A stretch of 49,348 nucleotides of DNA from an uncultured beta proteobacterium (GTDB lineage Bacteria > Pseudomonadota > Gammaproteobacteria > Burkholderiales > Burkholderiaceae_C): assembly GCA_903830985.1 (NCBI GenBank), contig CAIKVZ010000130.1, positions 1-49,348 on the forward strand, given 5' to 3'. Shown here in pieces: positions 36,140 through 48,348 of this stretch (the first letter of the stretch is position 1; every line of letters begins with the position of its first letter). A program made the position numbers and the translations under genes. The notes beneath the pieces are model-generated. The model searched no databases. It saw nothing but the letters and a program-made list of their open reading frames with translations, and was not told the origin of the DNA.

Positions 36140-38314
36140 TCAATCCTGAATCAGGAACAGTGCGGCCAGAGGGGGCAGGATCAATCGAATTGAATTTTCA
36201 TGTCCATGCGCAGCCACCTGCTGCGGCATCAGACGGGTCGCGCCGTTACCCAGGTTGCTGCCGCCGTAATGCGTTGAGTCGGTGTTGAGCGCTTCGCGCC
36301 AGCTGCTGCCGGCGGGCACACCGAGCCGGAAATCGGGCCGCACCACCGGCGTGAAGTTGCACACCACCAGCACTTCGCGACCCTCTCCGTCGCGGCGCAG
36401 CCAGGCATAGACGGACTGATCCGCGTCGTCGCACACCAGCCATTCAAAGCCCGCCGCTTCGCAGTCGAGCCGGTGCAAAGCGGAATGTTCCCGGTACAAA
36501 TGGTTCAGGTCGCGCACCAATCGTTGCATACCGGCATGACGCGGGTCCTGCAGCAGTTGCCAGGGCAGTTCGGCGTCGGCGTTCCATTCATTCGGCTGGG
36601 CAAATTCCTGCCCCATGAAGAGCAGCTTCTTGCCGGGGTGTCCCCACATGAAGCCGTAGTAGGCGCGCAGGTTGGCAAAGCGCTGCCAGTCGTCACCCGG
36701 CATCTTGCCCAGCAGCGAACCCTTGCCATGCACCACCTCATCGTGCGACAGCGGCAGCACGAAGTTCTCGCTGAACGCGTAGACCAGGCCGAAGCGCATT
36801 TTGTCGTGGTGCCAGCGCCGGTGCACCGCGTCTTCGCCCATGTACTGCAGGGTATCGTTCATCCAGCCCATGTTCCACTTGTAGTGAAAGCCCAGGCCGC
36901 CGCTGCTGGTCGGTGCGGAAACGCCTGGGAAAGCCGTGGATTCTTCCGCCAGGGTGATGGCGCCCGGTGCGTGCAGGCCCAACTGTTCGTTCACCTGGCG
37001 CAGCAGGGAGATCGCTTCCAGGTTCTCGCGCCCGCCGTGAACGTTGGGGATCCACTCGCCGGGATCACGCGAGTAGTCGCGGTACAGCATGGAGGCCACG
37101 GCATCCACGCGCAGACCGTCCACACCGTAGCGTTCGATCCAATAGAGCGCGTTGCCCACCAGAAAATTGCGCACTTCGGCGCGGCCGAAGTTGTAGATCA
37201 GCGTGCCCCAGTCGCGGTGCACGCCTTCTCGCGTGTCTCCGTATTCGTACAGCGCCGTGCCGTCGAACTGCGCCAGGCCGAAGGCGTCCTTGGGGAAATG
37301 CGCCGGCACCCAATCCAGCAGCACGCCCAGGCCGCGCGCGTGGCAGGCCTGGACAAATTGCTCCAGACCCTGGGGTTCGCCAAAGCGCGCGCTCGGCGCG
37401 AACATCCCCAGCGTCTGGTAGCCCCAGGAGCCGTCAAAGGGATGCTCGCTGACGGGCAGCAGTTCGATGTGCGTGAAGCCCATGTCCGCCACGTAGTCCG
37501 GCAGCTTGTGCGCCAGTTCCTCCCAGCTGGCAAAGCGCCCGCCCTGGCCATGGCGCCAGGAGCCCAGGTGCACCTCGTAGATGCTCAGGGGCGCGTGGCG
37601 CGCATTGGCCGCGGCGCGACCCTCCGGCAGTGGGCGCGGCGCAGGCAGTTGGGCGACGCGGCTGGCGTTGTCCGGTCGCAGCTGGGCGGCAAAGGCATAG
37701 GGGTCGGCCTTGAGCGGCAACACGCTGCCATCGGGACCGACGAGCTCGAACTTGTACAGGTCGCCCACGCCCAGGTGCGGCACAAACAGCTCCCAGACTC
37801 CGCCGTCGTGGCGCAGCCGCATGGGGTGGCGCCGTCCGTCCCAGACATTGAATTCACCCACCACGCTGACGCGCCTGGCGTTGGGCGCCCAGACGGCAAA
37901 GCGCACGCCGCTCACGCCCAGCTGTTCCATGGGGTGCGCGCCCAGCACGGTGTAGGGGCGCAAGTGATTGCCGTCACGCAGCGCCGCCAGGTCAGTGTCG
38001 TCGAGTTGCGGCCCGAAGGCATAAGCGTCGGCGTAGCAGCCGCTTTGTCCGTCGGCCCAGGTCACGTCGAGCCGGTAGTCGAAACGTTTGCGCCTGCGTG
38101 CCGCGCAGACCTCGAACAGGCCATCCGGATGGCGCAAGGCCAGTTTGACGATGGTCTTGCCGGTGACAGGGTCTACGGCCGTTACCGTCAGCGCACCTGG
38201 CAACAGGGCGCGCAACCAGAGTTTTCCGTCAGTGTCAGCGTGCAGGCCCAGCACGGCAAAGGGGTCGGCGTGACGTGCGCCAAGCAGTGCCAGCGCGTCG
38301 GCTTCGGTCATCAT
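36140..38314 (-). CDS. glgB: 1,4-alpha-glucan branching enzyme (GH13)
   Basis: 724 residues with the full-length N-terminal N1 and CBM48 domains ([46 protein letters not shown]) before the barrel. Catalytic motifs: [20 protein letters not shown] (Asp, about 405), [13 protein letters not shown] (Glu, about 455) and [13 protein letters not shown] (about 523). It forms alpha-1,6 branches in glycogen. Start overlaps the glgP stop by 4 bases if the first ATG is used; a second ATG follows at once. It is the only glycogen-synthesis gene in the window. Confidence 0.95.
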   Translation of the reverse strand: MMTEADALALLGARHADPFAVLGLHADTDGKLWLRALLPGALTVTAVDPVTGKTIVKLALRHPDGLFEVCAARRRKRFDYRLDVTWADGQSGCYADAYAFGPQLDDTDLAALRDGNHLRPYTVLGAHPMEQLGVSGVRFAVWAPNARRVSVVGEFNVWDGRRHPMRLRHDGGVWELFVPHLGVGDLYKFELVGPDGSVLPLKADPYAFAAQLRPDNASRVAQLPAPRPLPEGRAAANARHAPLSIYEVHLGSWRHGQGGRFASWEELAHKLPDYVADMGFTHIELLPVSEHPFDGSWGYQTLGMFAPSARFGEPQGLEQFVQACHARGLGVLLDWVPAHFPKDAFGLAQFDGTALYEYGDTREGVHRDWGTLIYNFGRAEVRNFLVGNALYWIERYGVDGLRVDAVASMLYRDYSRDPGEWIPNVHGGRENLEAISLLRQVNEQLGLHAPGAITLAEESTAFPGVSAPTSSGGLGFHYKWNMGWMNDTLQYMGEDAVHRRWHHDKMRFGLVYAFSENFVLPLSHDEVVHGKGSLLGKMPGDDWQRFANLRAYYGFMWGHPGKKLLFMGQEFAQPNEWNADAELPWQLLQDPRHAGMQRLVRDLNHLYREHSALHRLDCEAAGFEWLVCDDADQSVYAWLRRDGEGREVLVVCNFTPVVRPDFRLGVPAGSSWREALNTDSTHYGGSNLGNGATRLMPQQVAAHGHENSIRLILPPLAALFLIQD

Positions 38315-40797
38315 CCTGGGATTGTTCCCTGGTTCACGGCCTTGGCCGACCAGACCCGCTCCACGTATTCCTGGATCGTGCGGTCGGCGGAAAAAGGACC
38401 CATGGCCGCAACGTTGCGCAGCGCCATTTCAGCCCATTTTCCGGGCGCCTGGTAGAGCGCGTCGACCCTTGCTTGAGCCTCCACATAGGCCGCAAAGTCG
38501 GCCATCAAAAGATAGCTGTCGCGGTGCAGCAGGCTGTCGGTGAGCGGCCGGTAGCGGTGCCCGTTGCCCGAAGAAAACTCGCCCGAGGCGATGGCCTCGA
38601 TCACGGCCTTTAGTTGTGCGTTGCCGTCCACGTACAGACGCGGGTCGTAACCCAGATCGCGCACCTTCTGCACCTCGTGGGTGCGCAGGCCGAAGATGAA
38701 CATATTGTCCGCACCGATGGACTGGGCCATTTCGATGTTGGCGCCGTCCCAGGTGCCAATGGTCAGGGCGCCGTTCAGGCCGAACTTCATGTTGCCCGTG
38801 CCCGAGGCTTCGGTGCCGGCGGTGGAAATCTGCTCGCTCAGGTCGGCTGCCGGCAGTATGGTTTCGGCCAGGCTGACACCGTAGTTGGGCAAAAACACCA
38901 GCTTGAGTTTGTCGCCGACGCGGGGGTCGCTGTTCACGACCCGTGCCACGTCGAGCACCAACTGGATGATGAGCTTGGCAGCCTGGTAGGCAGACGCTGC
39001 CTTGCCGGCTATCACCACGGTGCGCGGCGTCCAGTGGGCGTCGGGGTCGGCGATGATGGCCTGGTAACGCGCCACCACGTGCAGCACGTTGAGCAACTGC
39101 CGCTTGTATTCGTGGATGCGCTTGATCTGCACGTCGAACAGGCTGGACGGATCGACCACAATGCCGAGCTCGCGCCGGATCAGCGCGGCCAGACGCTCCT
39201 TGTTCTGCCGCTTCGCCGCCATGAACTCCCGACCCAGTTCTGGATCAGCGGCCATTGGCGCAAGCGCGGCCAGGCCTTGCAGGTCGCGCCGCCAGGCCGT
39301 GCCGATGCGGCCGTCGATCAGGCCGGACAGCGCAGGATTGGCTTGCATCAGCCAGCGCCGCGGCGTCACGCCATTGGTGACGTTGTGAAAGCGCGCCGGA
39401 AAGAGTTGGGCGTAGTCGGCAAAGATGGTCTGCACCATCAATTCCGAATGCAGTGCAGAAACCCCATTGACCTTGTGCGAGGCGACGATGGCCAGCGCCG
39501 CCATGCGCACCCGCCGCGAGCCGTTCTCGTCGATGATGGAAACGCGTGCCGCCAGAGCATCGTTGCCCGGGAAACGGGTCCGCACCTCGAGCAAAAACCG
39601 CGCGTTGATTTCGTAAATGATTTCCAGGTGCCGCGGCAACTGGGACTGGAACAGGCCCAGGTCCCAGGTCTCGAGCGCCTCGGGCATGAGCGTGTGGTTG
39701 GTGTAGGAAACGCAGGCCTGGGTCAGGGGCCAGGCCTCGTCCCATTCCATGCCGTATTCGTCCAGCAGCAGGCGCATCAACTCGGCTGGTGCCAGCGCCG
39801 GATGCGTGTCGTTCAGGTGGATGGCGTTGCGCTCTGCCAGTCCGTGCATGCTGCCGCATTCGCGCAGATGCCGGGCCAGCACGTCCTGCAACGAAGCGCT
39901 GACCAAAAAGGCTTCCTGCTTGAGGCGCAACTCGCGCCCCGCGGCCGTGCTGTCGTCCGGATAAAGCACCCAGTTGATGGCGTCGGCGGCGACCCGGTGG
40001 CGCGCCGCGCCAGCGTAGTCACCCTGGCAAAAGGCGTTGAAATCGATGGCCTGCTGGGCGCTGGCCTGCCACTGGCGCAGCGTGGAGACGCGTTCGCTGT
40101 GGTGCGCCGGAACGACGAAGTCAAAGGCCTGGGCCTGCAAAAGCTCAGCCGGCACCCAACGCCGGATTCCGCCCTCGACCACGACACGGCCGCCAAAGCC
40201 CACCGGGTAGGTCAGATCGGGGCGTTGCACCTCCCACGGGTTGCCCTGGGGCATCCAGTCGTCGGGTGTCTCCACCTGCTTGCCGTTCTGGATGCGCTGG
40301 GCGAACATGCCGTACTGGTAACGCAGACCATAGCCGAAGGACGGCAGGCCGAGCTCGGCAAAGGAATCCAGAAAACAGGCCGCCAGACGACCGAGGCCGC
40401 CATTCCCTAGCGCCGCGTCGTGCTCGACTTCGAGCACCTCACCCAGTTCCAGGCCTTGCTCTGCCAGCAGGTGGCGCAATTCTTCGTGCAGGCCAAGCGC
40501 GGCCAGGGCGTTGCCGAGGGCGCGCCCCATGAGAAATTCCATCGACAGGTAGTGCACGCGCCGCGACTCGCCAGGGCGATGAAGTTGGCTGTCCTGATGC
40601 TTGGTTTTGGCCCAACGCTGGCCCAGCAACTCGCGGCAGGCAGTTTCGGCGGCACGCAGGCAGGCCTGGGCAGACGCCTCCCCGCCGGACTGCACCAGTT
40701 CGCGCGCGAAGGCCTCGCGAAACGCAGGGCGTAGATCGGTTACGGGCGTCGACTTGGAAGAATGTGGCGTGGCGGGAGCTAGGACAAGTGATTTCAT
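38311..40797 (-). CDS. glgP: Glycogen/starch/maltodextrin phosphorylase
   Basis: ATG 40797 ([14 protein letters not shown]) gives 828 residues; an ATG at 40830 is the alternative start. Releases glucose-1-phosphate from alpha-1,4 chains using pyridoxal phosphate. The cofactor Lys lies in [20 protein letters not shown] (about 667); [30 protein letters not shown] and [11 protein letters not shown]-like text ([16 protein letters not shown]) are also conserved. First gene of the minus-strand operon glgP-glgB-glgX-malQ-MATE. Its promoter region contains the shared TGTAG-N5-CTACA palindrome. Confidence 0.95.
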   Translation of the reverse strand: MKSLVLAPATPHSSKSTPVTDLRPAFREAFARELVQSGGEASAQACLRAAETACRELLGQRWAKTKHQDSQLHRPGESRRVHYLSMEFLMGRALGNALAALGLHEELRHLLAEQGLELGEVLEVEHDAALGNGGLGRLAACFLDSFAELGLPSFGYGLRYQYGMFAQRIQNGKQVETPDDWMPQGNPWEVQRPDLTYPVGFGGRVVVEGGIRRWVPAELLQAQAFDFVVPAHHSERVSTLRQWQASAQQAIDFNAFCQGDYAGAARHRVAADAINWVLYPDDSTAAGRELRLKQEAFLVSASLQDVLARHLRECGSMHGLAERNAIHLNDTHPALAPAELMRLLLDEYGMEWDEAWPLTQACVSYTNHTLMPEALETWDLGLFQSQLPRHLEIIYEINARFLLEVRTRFPGNDALAARVSIIDENGSRRVRMAALAIVASHKVNGVSALHSELMVQTIFADYAQLFPARFHNVTNGVTPRRWLMQANPALSGLIDGRIGTAWRRDLQGLAALAPMAADPELGREFMAAKRQNKERLAALIRRELGIVVDPSSLFDVQIKRIHEYKRQLLNVLHVVARYQAIIADPDAHWTPRTVVIAGKAASAYQAAKLIIQLVLDVARVVNSDPRVGDKLKLVFLPNYGVSLAETILPAADLSEQISTAGTEASGTGNMKFGLNGALTIGTWDGANIEMAQSIGADNMFIFGLRTHEVQKVRDLGYDPRLYVDGNAQLKAVIEAIASGEFSSGNGHRYRPLTDSLLHRDSYLLMADFAAYVEAQARVDALYQAPGKWAEMALRNVAAMGPFSADRTIQEYVERVWSAKAVNQGTIPG

Positions 40798-40887
40798 GGC
40801 GCGGTACCCAGTGAGAGCTGATTGGAACATAGGAGGCTTTAGGGCGGACTGATCTGCGGTGGGCGGAGTATCGCCGACTCCGGTATT

Positions 40888-40908
40888 TTATGTAGTTTGC
40901 CTACATAA
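40888..40908. promoter_or_regulatory. Candidate maltodextrin-regulon operator between glgP and malK
   Basis: TTATGTAG-TTTGC-CTACATAA is a perfect 8-bp-arm inverted repeat with a 5-base centre. The inner 14 bases GTAGTTTGCCTACA recur upstream of the amylase gene. It lies about 90 bases before glgP and 75 bases upstream of the malK -35 box candidate. Form and location suggest a dimeric repressor such as a LacI-family MalR; this is inference. Confidence 0.65.
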
Positions 40909-40980
40909 GGGAAATCCCGTATTACGGATTTCAAATGAGGACGAGTTTTTTCTGCGAGCATAAAGAAGCCGTATTCACCG

Positions 40981-41009
40981 TTGTATCACTACATTTTGGA
41001 CGTTATACT
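40981..41009 (+). promoter_or_regulatory. Candidate sigma-70 promoter of malKEFG
   Basis: TTGTAT (40981-40986) and TATACT (41004-41009) are separated by 17 bases, the optimal spacing, and match 4/6 and 5/6 of the consensus boxes. A dyad TGTA-TCAC-TACA overlaps the -35 box. Start of transcription would be near 41016. Confidence 0.5.
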
Positions 41010-41128
41010 GCCGATTGAATCGGGGCCTGCCGGGGCCGACCAGTGCCGTCGGCTTTGGAATCGCTCCCTGCCCCTCACAACAAGCAAGAGACAAGCCACA
41101 TCGATTCGATGGGGCAGGGAGACATCAA

Positions 41129-42231
<1,103 letters not shown>

Positions 42232-42232
<1 letters not shown>

Positions 42233-43416
42233 TGCGCTGGCGCAATGCCCTGCTGGGAGCGGCCTTGAGCCTGGTTGCAGCGCTGCCCGCGTTGGCGGCA
42301 GAGCCGCTGCAACTGTTGGTCTGGATCAATGGCGACAAGGGTTACAACGGACTGCAGAAGGTCGGCAATGCCTTTACCCAGGTGTCAGGCGTGCAGGTCG
42401 TGGTGCAACATCCCGAAGGCGCGACCGACAAGTTCCAGGCCGCCACCGCGGCAGGCAAGGGCCCCGACATTTTTTGCTGGCCGCATGACCGCGTCGGCGA
42501 ATGGGCCAAGTCGGGACTCATCGTCCCGGTGAAGCCGCCAAAGAAGGTTCGCGACGAGATCGACGATTCCGCCTGGCAGGCCTTCACCTACCAGGGCCGT
42601 GTCTGGGGCTACCCGCTGGCCATCGAGGCCGTGGGCCTGATCTACAACCGCGCCCTGGTGAAGACACCACCCGCGACGTTTGACGAGGTCATCGCGCTGG
42701 ACAAGACGCTGGCCGCTCAGGGCAAGAAAGCCCTGCTGTGGGACTACAACAAGTCCTTCTTCACCTGGCCGCTGCTGGCCGGCAATGGCGGCTTCATTTT
42801 CGAACGCCTGCCGTCGGGGGAACTCAATCCTGCCGTGGTCGGCGTGAACACCGCCGGCGCGGTGCAGGCCGCCCAACTGCTGGAGCGCCTGATTCAGAAC
42901 GGCCAGTTGCCGCGCGGCGCGCGCTACGCCGAGATGGAAGCCGGCTTTGCCCGCGCCGAAATCGCCATGATGATCACCGGCCCCTGGGCCTGGGACAATG
43001 CGCGCAAGAGCAAGATCGACTTCGGCGTGGCGCCCATTCCCGCCGTCACCGCCGGCAAGCCCGCCAAGCCCTTTGTCGGCGTGCTGGGCTGCATGATTGC
43101 CGCGCCGAGCAAGTCCAAAGACCTGGCGCGCGAATTCCTGGAAAACCACGTGCTGCGCGTGGCCGGGCTGAAGACCATTTCCGCCGACGTGGCGCTGGGC
43201 ACACCGGCCAACAAGGCCTACTTTGCCGAACTCGCTTCCGACCCCAATATCCGCGCCACCATGGACAACGCCCGTGCCGGCGAACCCCTGCCCAATATCC
43301 CCGAACTGGGACGCTTCTTCCCCGCCATGGACGCGGCCCTGGAAGCCGTCACCAACGGCCGGCAATCGCCCCAGGCCGCTCTTGATGGCGCCGCGGCGCG
43401 CATGCTGGTGAAATGA
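42232..43416 (+). CDS. malE: Maltose/maltodextrin-binding protein
   Basis: 394 residues with a Sec signal peptide (MRWRNALLGAALSLVAALPA, cleavage after LAA). Mature start EPLQLLVWINGDKGYNGLQK and the MalE-typical segments DIFCWPHDRVGEWAKSGL, YPLAIEAVGLIYNRALV and AMMITGPWAWDNARKSKIDF identify it clearly. It binds maltodextrins in the periplasm and delivers them to MalFG. Located directly after malK, unlike the E. coli arrangement in which malE and malK are divergent. Confidence 0.94.
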
Positions 43417-43417
43417 C

Positions 43418-44950
43418 ATGAAAGCAAGTTCTCTCATCAAATGGCCGCTGGCCACGCTCACCTCCCTGGCGCTGCTGTGGCTGGTGTTCGGCGTCTACCG
43501 CCAGGGCCAGCCGCTGTGGGCTGTTGGCCTGCTGCTGCTGGGTTCACTGGGCCTGTACGTCTACCTGTCGGCGCGCACCCTGGCCTGGCGCTACCTGTTT
43601 CCTGGCGTGGCCGCCATGCTGGTGTTTGTGGCGTTTCCGCTGCTCTACACCATGCAGATCGGCTTCACCAACTATTCGTCGAGCAACCTGTTGAGCGAGG
43701 AGCGCGCGCGCGGCTATCTGCTGGACCAGGCCGAGGTGGACGAGGCCAAGGCCCTGGTTTTCAGCGTGCATCCCGATGGCAGCCAGTTTCGCCTGCTGCT
43801 CACGCCGCCCGAAGGCGCAGCCAGCGAGCAGGCTTATCTGTCGCCTCCCTTGTCGCTGCAGGACCCCGCCACCGCACCCATCGCCATGCAGCCACGGGCT
43901 GCGGATGCCCCTGCATTGAGCGAAGCGCTGGCACTCAAACAGGTGCTGCAACACCGCGAAACGCTGCGCGGCCTGAAGCTCACGCTGCCCGACCAGCGCC
44001 AACTGATCTACGCGGGGGTGCGCGAGTTCGCACCCTTTGAGCCGCTGTGGCAGGCCATGCCCGACGGCGCGCTCAAGCAGTTGGCCAGCGCCACCGTGTA
44101 CCGCCCGAACGGCGAGACCGGTTTCTTCGAGAACGACAAAGGGCAACGCCTGCAACCTGGCTACAAGGTGAACGTTGGCTGGCACAACTATGCGCGCATC
44201 TTTGGCGACCCCGACATGCGAGGCCCCTTTGTCTCGATCTTCATCTGGACCGTGGCCTTTGCGGCGCTGACCGTGCTGTTTTCCACCGTCATCGGCATGA
44301 CGCTGGCCGTGGTGCTGAACTGGGAAGCGCTGCGCTTTCACGGTTTCTACCAGACCCTGCTGTTCCTGCCCTACGCCGTGCCGGGTTTCATTTCCATCCT
44401 GGTGTTCAAGGGACTGTTCAACCAGAATTTCGGTGAAATCAACGCCGTGCTGAACGCCTTGTTCGGCATCAAACCGGCCTGGTTTGCCGACCCCACGCTG
44501 GCCAAGAGCATGATCCTGATCGTCAATACCTGGCTGGGTTACCCCTACATCATGGTGATCTGCACCGGCCTCATCAAGGCCATTCCGGCTGATCTGTATG
44601 AGGCTTCTGCCATCGCCGGCGCCGGACCTCTGACCAACTTCTGGCGCATCACGGCGCCGCTGATCGTGCGCCCGCTCACGCCCCTGCTGATCTCGGCCTT
44701 TGCCTTCAACTTCAACAACTTCGTGTTGATCTCGCTGCTCACCGACGGTCGCCCCGACTACCTCAACACCAAACTGCCGGCGGGCACGACCGACATTCTG
44801 GTGTCGTACACCTACCGCATTGCCTTCACCGACGCCGGAACGAACTTCGGCCTGGCGGCGGCAATCTCCACCGTGATCTTCTTCCTCGTGGCCCTGCTGG
44901 CCGTGGTGAACCTGCGCTTTACGCGCAGCAACGAGGCCTCAACAAGGTAA
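43418..44950 (+). CDS. malF: Maltose/maltodextrin ABC transporter permease MalF
   Basis: 510 residues, the long MalF form. Three N-terminal hydrophobic segments are followed by a large periplasmic P2-type domain (about residues 90-265) and then five more membrane helices. The EAA loop that docks on MalK reads [20 protein letters not shown] (about 395). [20 protein letters not shown] and [15 protein letters not shown] are strongly MalF-like. Begins 1 base after the malE stop. Confidence 0.94.
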   Translation: MKASSLIKWPLATLTSLALLWLVFGVYRQGQPLWAVGLLLLGSLGLYVYLSARTLAWRYLFPGVAAMLVFVAFPLLYTMQIGFTNYSSSNLLSEERARGYLLDQAEVDEAKALVFSVHPDGSQFRLLLTPPEGAASEQAYLSPPLSLQDPATAPIAMQPRAADAPALSEALALKQVLQHRETLRGLKLTLPDQRQLIYAGVREFAPFEPLWQAMPDGALKQLASATVYRPNGETGFFENDKGQRLQPGYKVNVGWHNYARIFGDPDMRGPFVSIFIWTVAFAALTVLFSTVIGMTLAVVLNWEALRFHGFYQTLLFLPYAVPGFISILVFKGLFNQNFGEINAVLNALFGIKPAWFADPTLAKSMILIVNTWLGYPYIMVICTGLIKAIPADLYEASAIAGAGPLTNFWRITAPLIVRPLTPLLISAFAFNFNNFVLISLLTDGRPDYLNTKLPAGTTDILVSYTYRIAFTDAGTNFGLAAAISTVIFFLVALLAVVNLRFTRSNEASTR

Positions 44951-44957
44951 CAACACC

Positions 44958-45848
44958 ATGGCACTTGTCACCGGAAAAAACCAACGCTGGCGCATAGTCG
45001 CCGCCCATGTGGGCTTGTGGCTGCTGATGGCCGTGACCCTGTTCCCGCTGCTGGCCGTGGTCTCGATCTCGCTGCGCCCGGGCAATTTCGCCACGGGATC
45101 GCTCATCCCCACGGAACTGAGCCTGGAGCACTGGAAGCTGGCGCTGGGCATCCCCTACACCGGCGCCGATGGCGTGGTGGTGCAGCCGCCCTTCCCGGTC
45201 CTGCTGTGGCTGTGGAACTCCATCAAGGTCGCGACGATCTCGGCGCTGGCGATCGTGGCGATCTCCACCACCGCAGCCTATGGCTTTGCGCGCCTGAAGT
45301 TCCGCTTCAAGGCGCCGATCCTGAACAGCATGCTGCTGCTGCAGATGTTCCCCGTGGCCGTGGCGCTGGTGGCGATCTACGCCATCTTCGAGGCCATCGG
45401 CCAATATGTTCCCTGGCTGGGAATAGAAACCCATGCCGGCCTGATCGTCGCCTACATGGGCGGCGTCGCCACCCATGTCTGGACCATCAAGGGCTATTTC
45501 GAAACCATTCCGGTGGAGATCGAGGAATGCGCCAAGGTGGATGGCGCCACCTCCTGGCAGGCCTTCTACCGCGTGCTGCTGCCCATGGCCGTGCCGATCC
45601 TGATGGTGGTGTTCGTGCTGGCCTTCATCGGCACCATCATCGAGTACCCGGTGGCATCCATCCTGCTGCGCGAAGAGCCCAATCTGACGTTGGCCGTCGG
45701 CTCCAAGTACTACCTGTACGAGCAGAAATACCTGTGGGGTGACTTCGCCGCTGCAGCCGTGCTGTCGGGACTGCCGATCACCGCGGTCTTTCTCGCGGCG
45801 CAACGCTGGATCGTTTCGGGCCTGACTTCGGGCGGCGTCAAAGGTTGA
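44958..45848 (+). CDS. malG: Maltose/maltodextrin ABC transporter permease MalG
   Basis: 296 residues, six membrane helices, EAA loop [20 protein letters not shown] near residue 190. Segments [20 protein letters not shown] and [19 protein letters not shown] match MalG, and the C-terminus [12 protein letters not shown]-like end ([12 protein letters not shown]) is the part known in MalG to reach the binding-protein/translocation path. Starts 7 bases after the malF stop. Confidence 0.94.
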   Translation: MALVTGKNQRWRIVAAHVGLWLLMAVTLFPLLAVVSISLRPGNFATGSLIPTELSLEHWKLALGIPYTGADGVVVQPPFPVLLWLWNSIKVATISALAIVAISTTAAYGFARLKFRFKAPILNSMLLLQMFPVAVALVAIYAIFEAIGQYVPWLGIETHAGLIVAYMGGVATHVWTIKGYFETIPVEIEECAKVDGATSWQAFYRVLLPMAVPILMVVFVLAFIGTIIEYPVASILLREEPNLTLAVGSKYYLYEQKYLWGDFAAAAVLSGLPITAVFLAAQRWIVSGLTSGGVKG

Positions 45849-45850
45849 GC

Positions 45851-48328
45851 ATGCGCCGTTTTTGGCTGCTGCTGCCTTTCGCCGCCAGCCTGGCCTGGGC
45901 GCAGGCGGCAGACCAGGCGGCTGCGCCCGCCCCTTCGGTCACAGCCCAGGCGGTCTGCGTCCCGCACCCCCTGGGCGGACGCGATTTGTACCTGCGAGGC
46001 AGCTTCAACCAATGGGGCACGGACGCGGCGCAACGGTTCCGCTACCACTGCGATCACTTTGAACTGGTGACCACGCTCGCCGGCGCGCAGACCGTGAAGA
46101 TTGCCGACGAGGACTGGTCGGCCGACGCCGATTTCGGCGGCGCCACGCCGGTGCAGGACCGGCCCATGGCCCTGACGCCGAAAGGGGCCGGAATGAGCTA
46201 CCGATTCGACGGCGCACACCGGATTCGAATCTCCCTGCCACCCGTCACCCGCCAAGCCACCATGACCCTCACCGCCTGCCCCACTTCGCTCATGGGTTCT
46301 GCCCTGCCCTGCGCCACGGCACCCGAAGCCACCGAAGCCAAGGTGGCCGACCCGGTGGCCTTGAGCCTGCGCTTCGATTCACGTGCAGCGAGCAGCAAGG
46401 CGCCCTTTGGCGCCATCCCGAATGGCACGACCGTGGTCTTCGCCCTGAGCGCCTTGCCGGGTGTGGAGCGACTGACATTGATCGTGGAGAAACGCCGGCT
46501 TGAAGGCAATCAGGAGTTGCTGGAGTACACGCCTGCGGCGCGCATTCCCCTGCAGCACACAGCGCCGGGCTTCGATGAACGCGAACGCTGGAGCGCGAGC
46601 TACGCATTCAAGGACGTCGGCGTTTACGGCTACCACTTCGAAGCCAAGATCGCCGGCAGCAGCTACGTCTACCAGAACAACGACAACGCGGTGTTCTGGA
46701 CGCGCGAGAAGGGTTCGGGCGGCCTCGGCGCCGTCGTGCCCCAAGGTCCGTCCGCCAAGGGCGTGCGCCGCTTTCGTCAGACGGTCTACGCGCAGGACTA
46801 CGTCGTCCCGGACTGGGCCCGCGATGCGGTTTACTACTACATCTTCCCGGACCGGTTTCGCAACGGCGACCCGTCCAACGATCCCCGCCCTGACGCGCAA
46901 GCCTACCAGGGCAAGGCCGTGGAATTTCATGAAAACTGGCTCGACAAGCCCTACAGACCAGGATCGGGCGACGGCTCGGACAGCCTGTACAACAACGACT
47001 TCTTCGGCGGCGACCTTGCCGGCATCATCGAGAAGTTGGACTACGTCGCCGAACTCGGCGCCAACACCTTGTATATCACGCCGTTGTTCCAGGCCGCAAG
47101 CAACCACAAGTACGACACGTCGGATTACCAGCACATCGACCGTGCCTTCGGCAGCAACCAGGACTTCGAGCGCCTCACGCGCGAAGCGGCGAAACGCGGC
47201 ATCCGCGTGATCCCCGACGCCTCACTGAACCACACGGGCAGCGACTCGATCTACTTCGATCGCCTGGGAAAATACGGTGGCGACGGCGCATTTTTCGGCG
47301 GCAAGGTCAACCCCCGGTCGCCCTATGCCGACTGGTACAGCTTTGACACGTCAAAAAGCGATCCGGACAAGCAGTACAAGGGCTGGGTCGGCGTGCGCGA
47401 CCTGCCGGAACTGAACAAGGCCTCGCCGAGCTACCGCGACTTCGCCTTTGGCGCAGAGACCTCGGTGATGAAGCAGTGGCTGAACCGCGGCGCCGCAGGC
47501 TGGCGCATGGACGTGGCGCCCTGGGTCCCCGACGACTTCTGGCGCGAGTGGCGCAGCGCCATCAAGCGCCATCGCCCCGATGCGCTGACCATCGCCGAGA
47601 CCTGGTTCGACGCGTCCAAGTTTTTCCTGGGCGACAGCTTCGACTCGACCATGAACTACATCTTTCGCAACACCGTGCTTGACTATGCGGCCGGTGGCGA
47701 TGCCCGCAGCCTGTACGAGAACATCGAACAGATGCGCGAGGCGTACCCGGCGCAGTCCTTCTTCGCCCTGATGAACCTGCTGTCCAGCCACGATCAGGCG
47801 CGCGCCTTGCACCAGTTCGGCTTGCATTCGGACAGCGACCCGGCGGCAATCATCGCCCTAGCGAAACAGCGCCTGCGTCTGGCCGTGTTCTTCCAGATGG
47901 TTTTCCCGGGCGCGCCCAGCGTGTACTACGGCGACGAGGTCGGCGTGAGCGGCGGCGACGATCCCTACAACCGCGCTCCCTACCCCTGGGCGGACCGCGG
48001 CGGCAAGCCGGATACCGCCCTGCTGGCCGACTTCAAAAGGCTCATCAGCCTGCGTCGCGATCACGCCGTGTTGCGCCACGGCAGCCTGTCGGCACCGCTG
48101 CTGCTGAACGAACACGTGATCGTGCTGGCGCGCCAGGACGGCAAGCACCGTGCCTTGACGGCGACCAACAACGCGGCCACGCCGCAGACCGTGACCGTGC
48201 AAGTACCGACAGGATGGGATGAAACCCAGTGGCTCGATGCACTCACCGGCGAGCGCTTGATGCAGGTCCAGGGCCGCGTCACGCTGACCGTGCCGGCGCT
48301 GTTCGGGACCGTGCTGCTGGCGCGCTGA
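45851..48328 (+). CDS. Periplasmic GH13 alpha-amylase / cyclomaltodextrinase-like enzyme with N-terminal starch-binding-type module
   Basis: ATG 45851 gives 825 residues with a signal peptide (MRRFWLLLPFAASLAWAQA). A beta-sandwich module follows (about 35-120, LYLRGSFNQWGTDAAQRF), then a second immunoglobulin-like domain, then the barrel starting AVYYYIFPDRFRNGDPSNDP. Catalytic motifs: GWRMDVAPWVPDDFW (Asp, about 553), TIAETWFDAS (Glu, about 581) and LLSSHDQARAL (about 644). The barrel resembles cyclomaltodextrinase/neopullulanase types, so it may open cyclic or branched dextrins in the periplasm. It is the last gene of the malKEFG operon, 2 bases after malG, which links it to dextrin uptake. 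Confidence 0.9.
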   Translation: MRRFWLLLPFAASLAWAQAADQAAAPAPSVTAQAVCVPHPLGGRDLYLRGSFNQWGTDAAQRFRYHCDHFELVTTLAGAQTVKIADEDWSADADFGGATPVQDRPMALTPKGAGMSYRFDGAHRIRISLPPVTRQATMTLTACPTSLMGSALPCATAPEATEAKVADPVALSLRFDSRAASSKAPFGAIPNGTTVVFALSALPGVERLTLIVEKRRLEGNQELLEYTPAARIPLQHTAPGFDERERWSASYAFKDVGVYGYHFEAKIAGSSYVYQNNDNAVFWTREKGSGGLGAVVPQGPSAKGVRRFRQTVYAQDYVVPDWARDAVYYYIFPDRFRNGDPSNDPRPDAQAYQGKAVEFHENWLDKPYRPGSGDGSDSLYNNDFFGGDLAGIIEKLDYVAELGANTLYITPLFQAASNHKYDTSDYQHIDRAFGSNQDFERLTREAAKRGIRVIPDASLNHTGSDSIYFDRLGKYGGDGAFFGGKVNPRSPYADWYSFDTSKSDPDKQYKGWVGVRDLPELNKASPSYRDFAFGAETSVMKQWLNRGAAGWRMDVAPWVPDDFWREWRSAIKRHRPDALTIAETWFDASKFFLGDSFDSTMNYIFRNTVLDYAAGGDARSLYENIEQMREAYPAQSFFALMNLLSSHDQARALHQFGLHSDSDPAAIIALAKQRLRLAVFFQMVFPGAPSVYYGDEVGVSGGDDPYNRAPYPWADRGGKPDTALLADFKRLISLRRDHAVLRHGSLSAPLLLNEHVIVLARQDGKHRALTATNNAATPQTVTVQVPTGWDETQWLDALTGERLMQVQGRVTLTVPALFGTVLLAR

Positions 48329-48348
48329 ACAGCAAGCCGCAGCAGCGC

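Larger units (their letters stand above)
40798..41128. promoter_or_regulatory. Divergent control region of the glgP and malK operons
   Basis: 331 bases without a gene. It holds the operator palindrome (40888-40908), an 11-base palindrome CCGTA-T-TACGG (40917-40927), a promoter candidate for malK (40981-41009) and a small dyad TGTA-TCAC-TACA (40982-40993) overlapping its -35 box. The malK leader would be about 110 bases. I could not pick a convincing glgP promoter. Confidence 0.55.

Noticed and set aside
36473-38455. A 660-codon plus-strand frame opposite glgB
   Set aside because: Antisense shadow of glgB; the composition is that of reversed GC-rich coding sequence and glgB motifs on the minus strand are decisive.
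38614-40410. A 598-codon plus-strand frame opposite glgP
   Set aside because: Antisense shadow for the same reasons; no domain or ribosome-binding site.
40982-40993. TGTA-TCAC-TACA as a fourth copy of the maltodextrin operator
   Set aside because: The spacer is shorter (the arms are 3 bases closer) and the G/C next to the arms is lost, so it cannot be counted as the same site on sequence alone.
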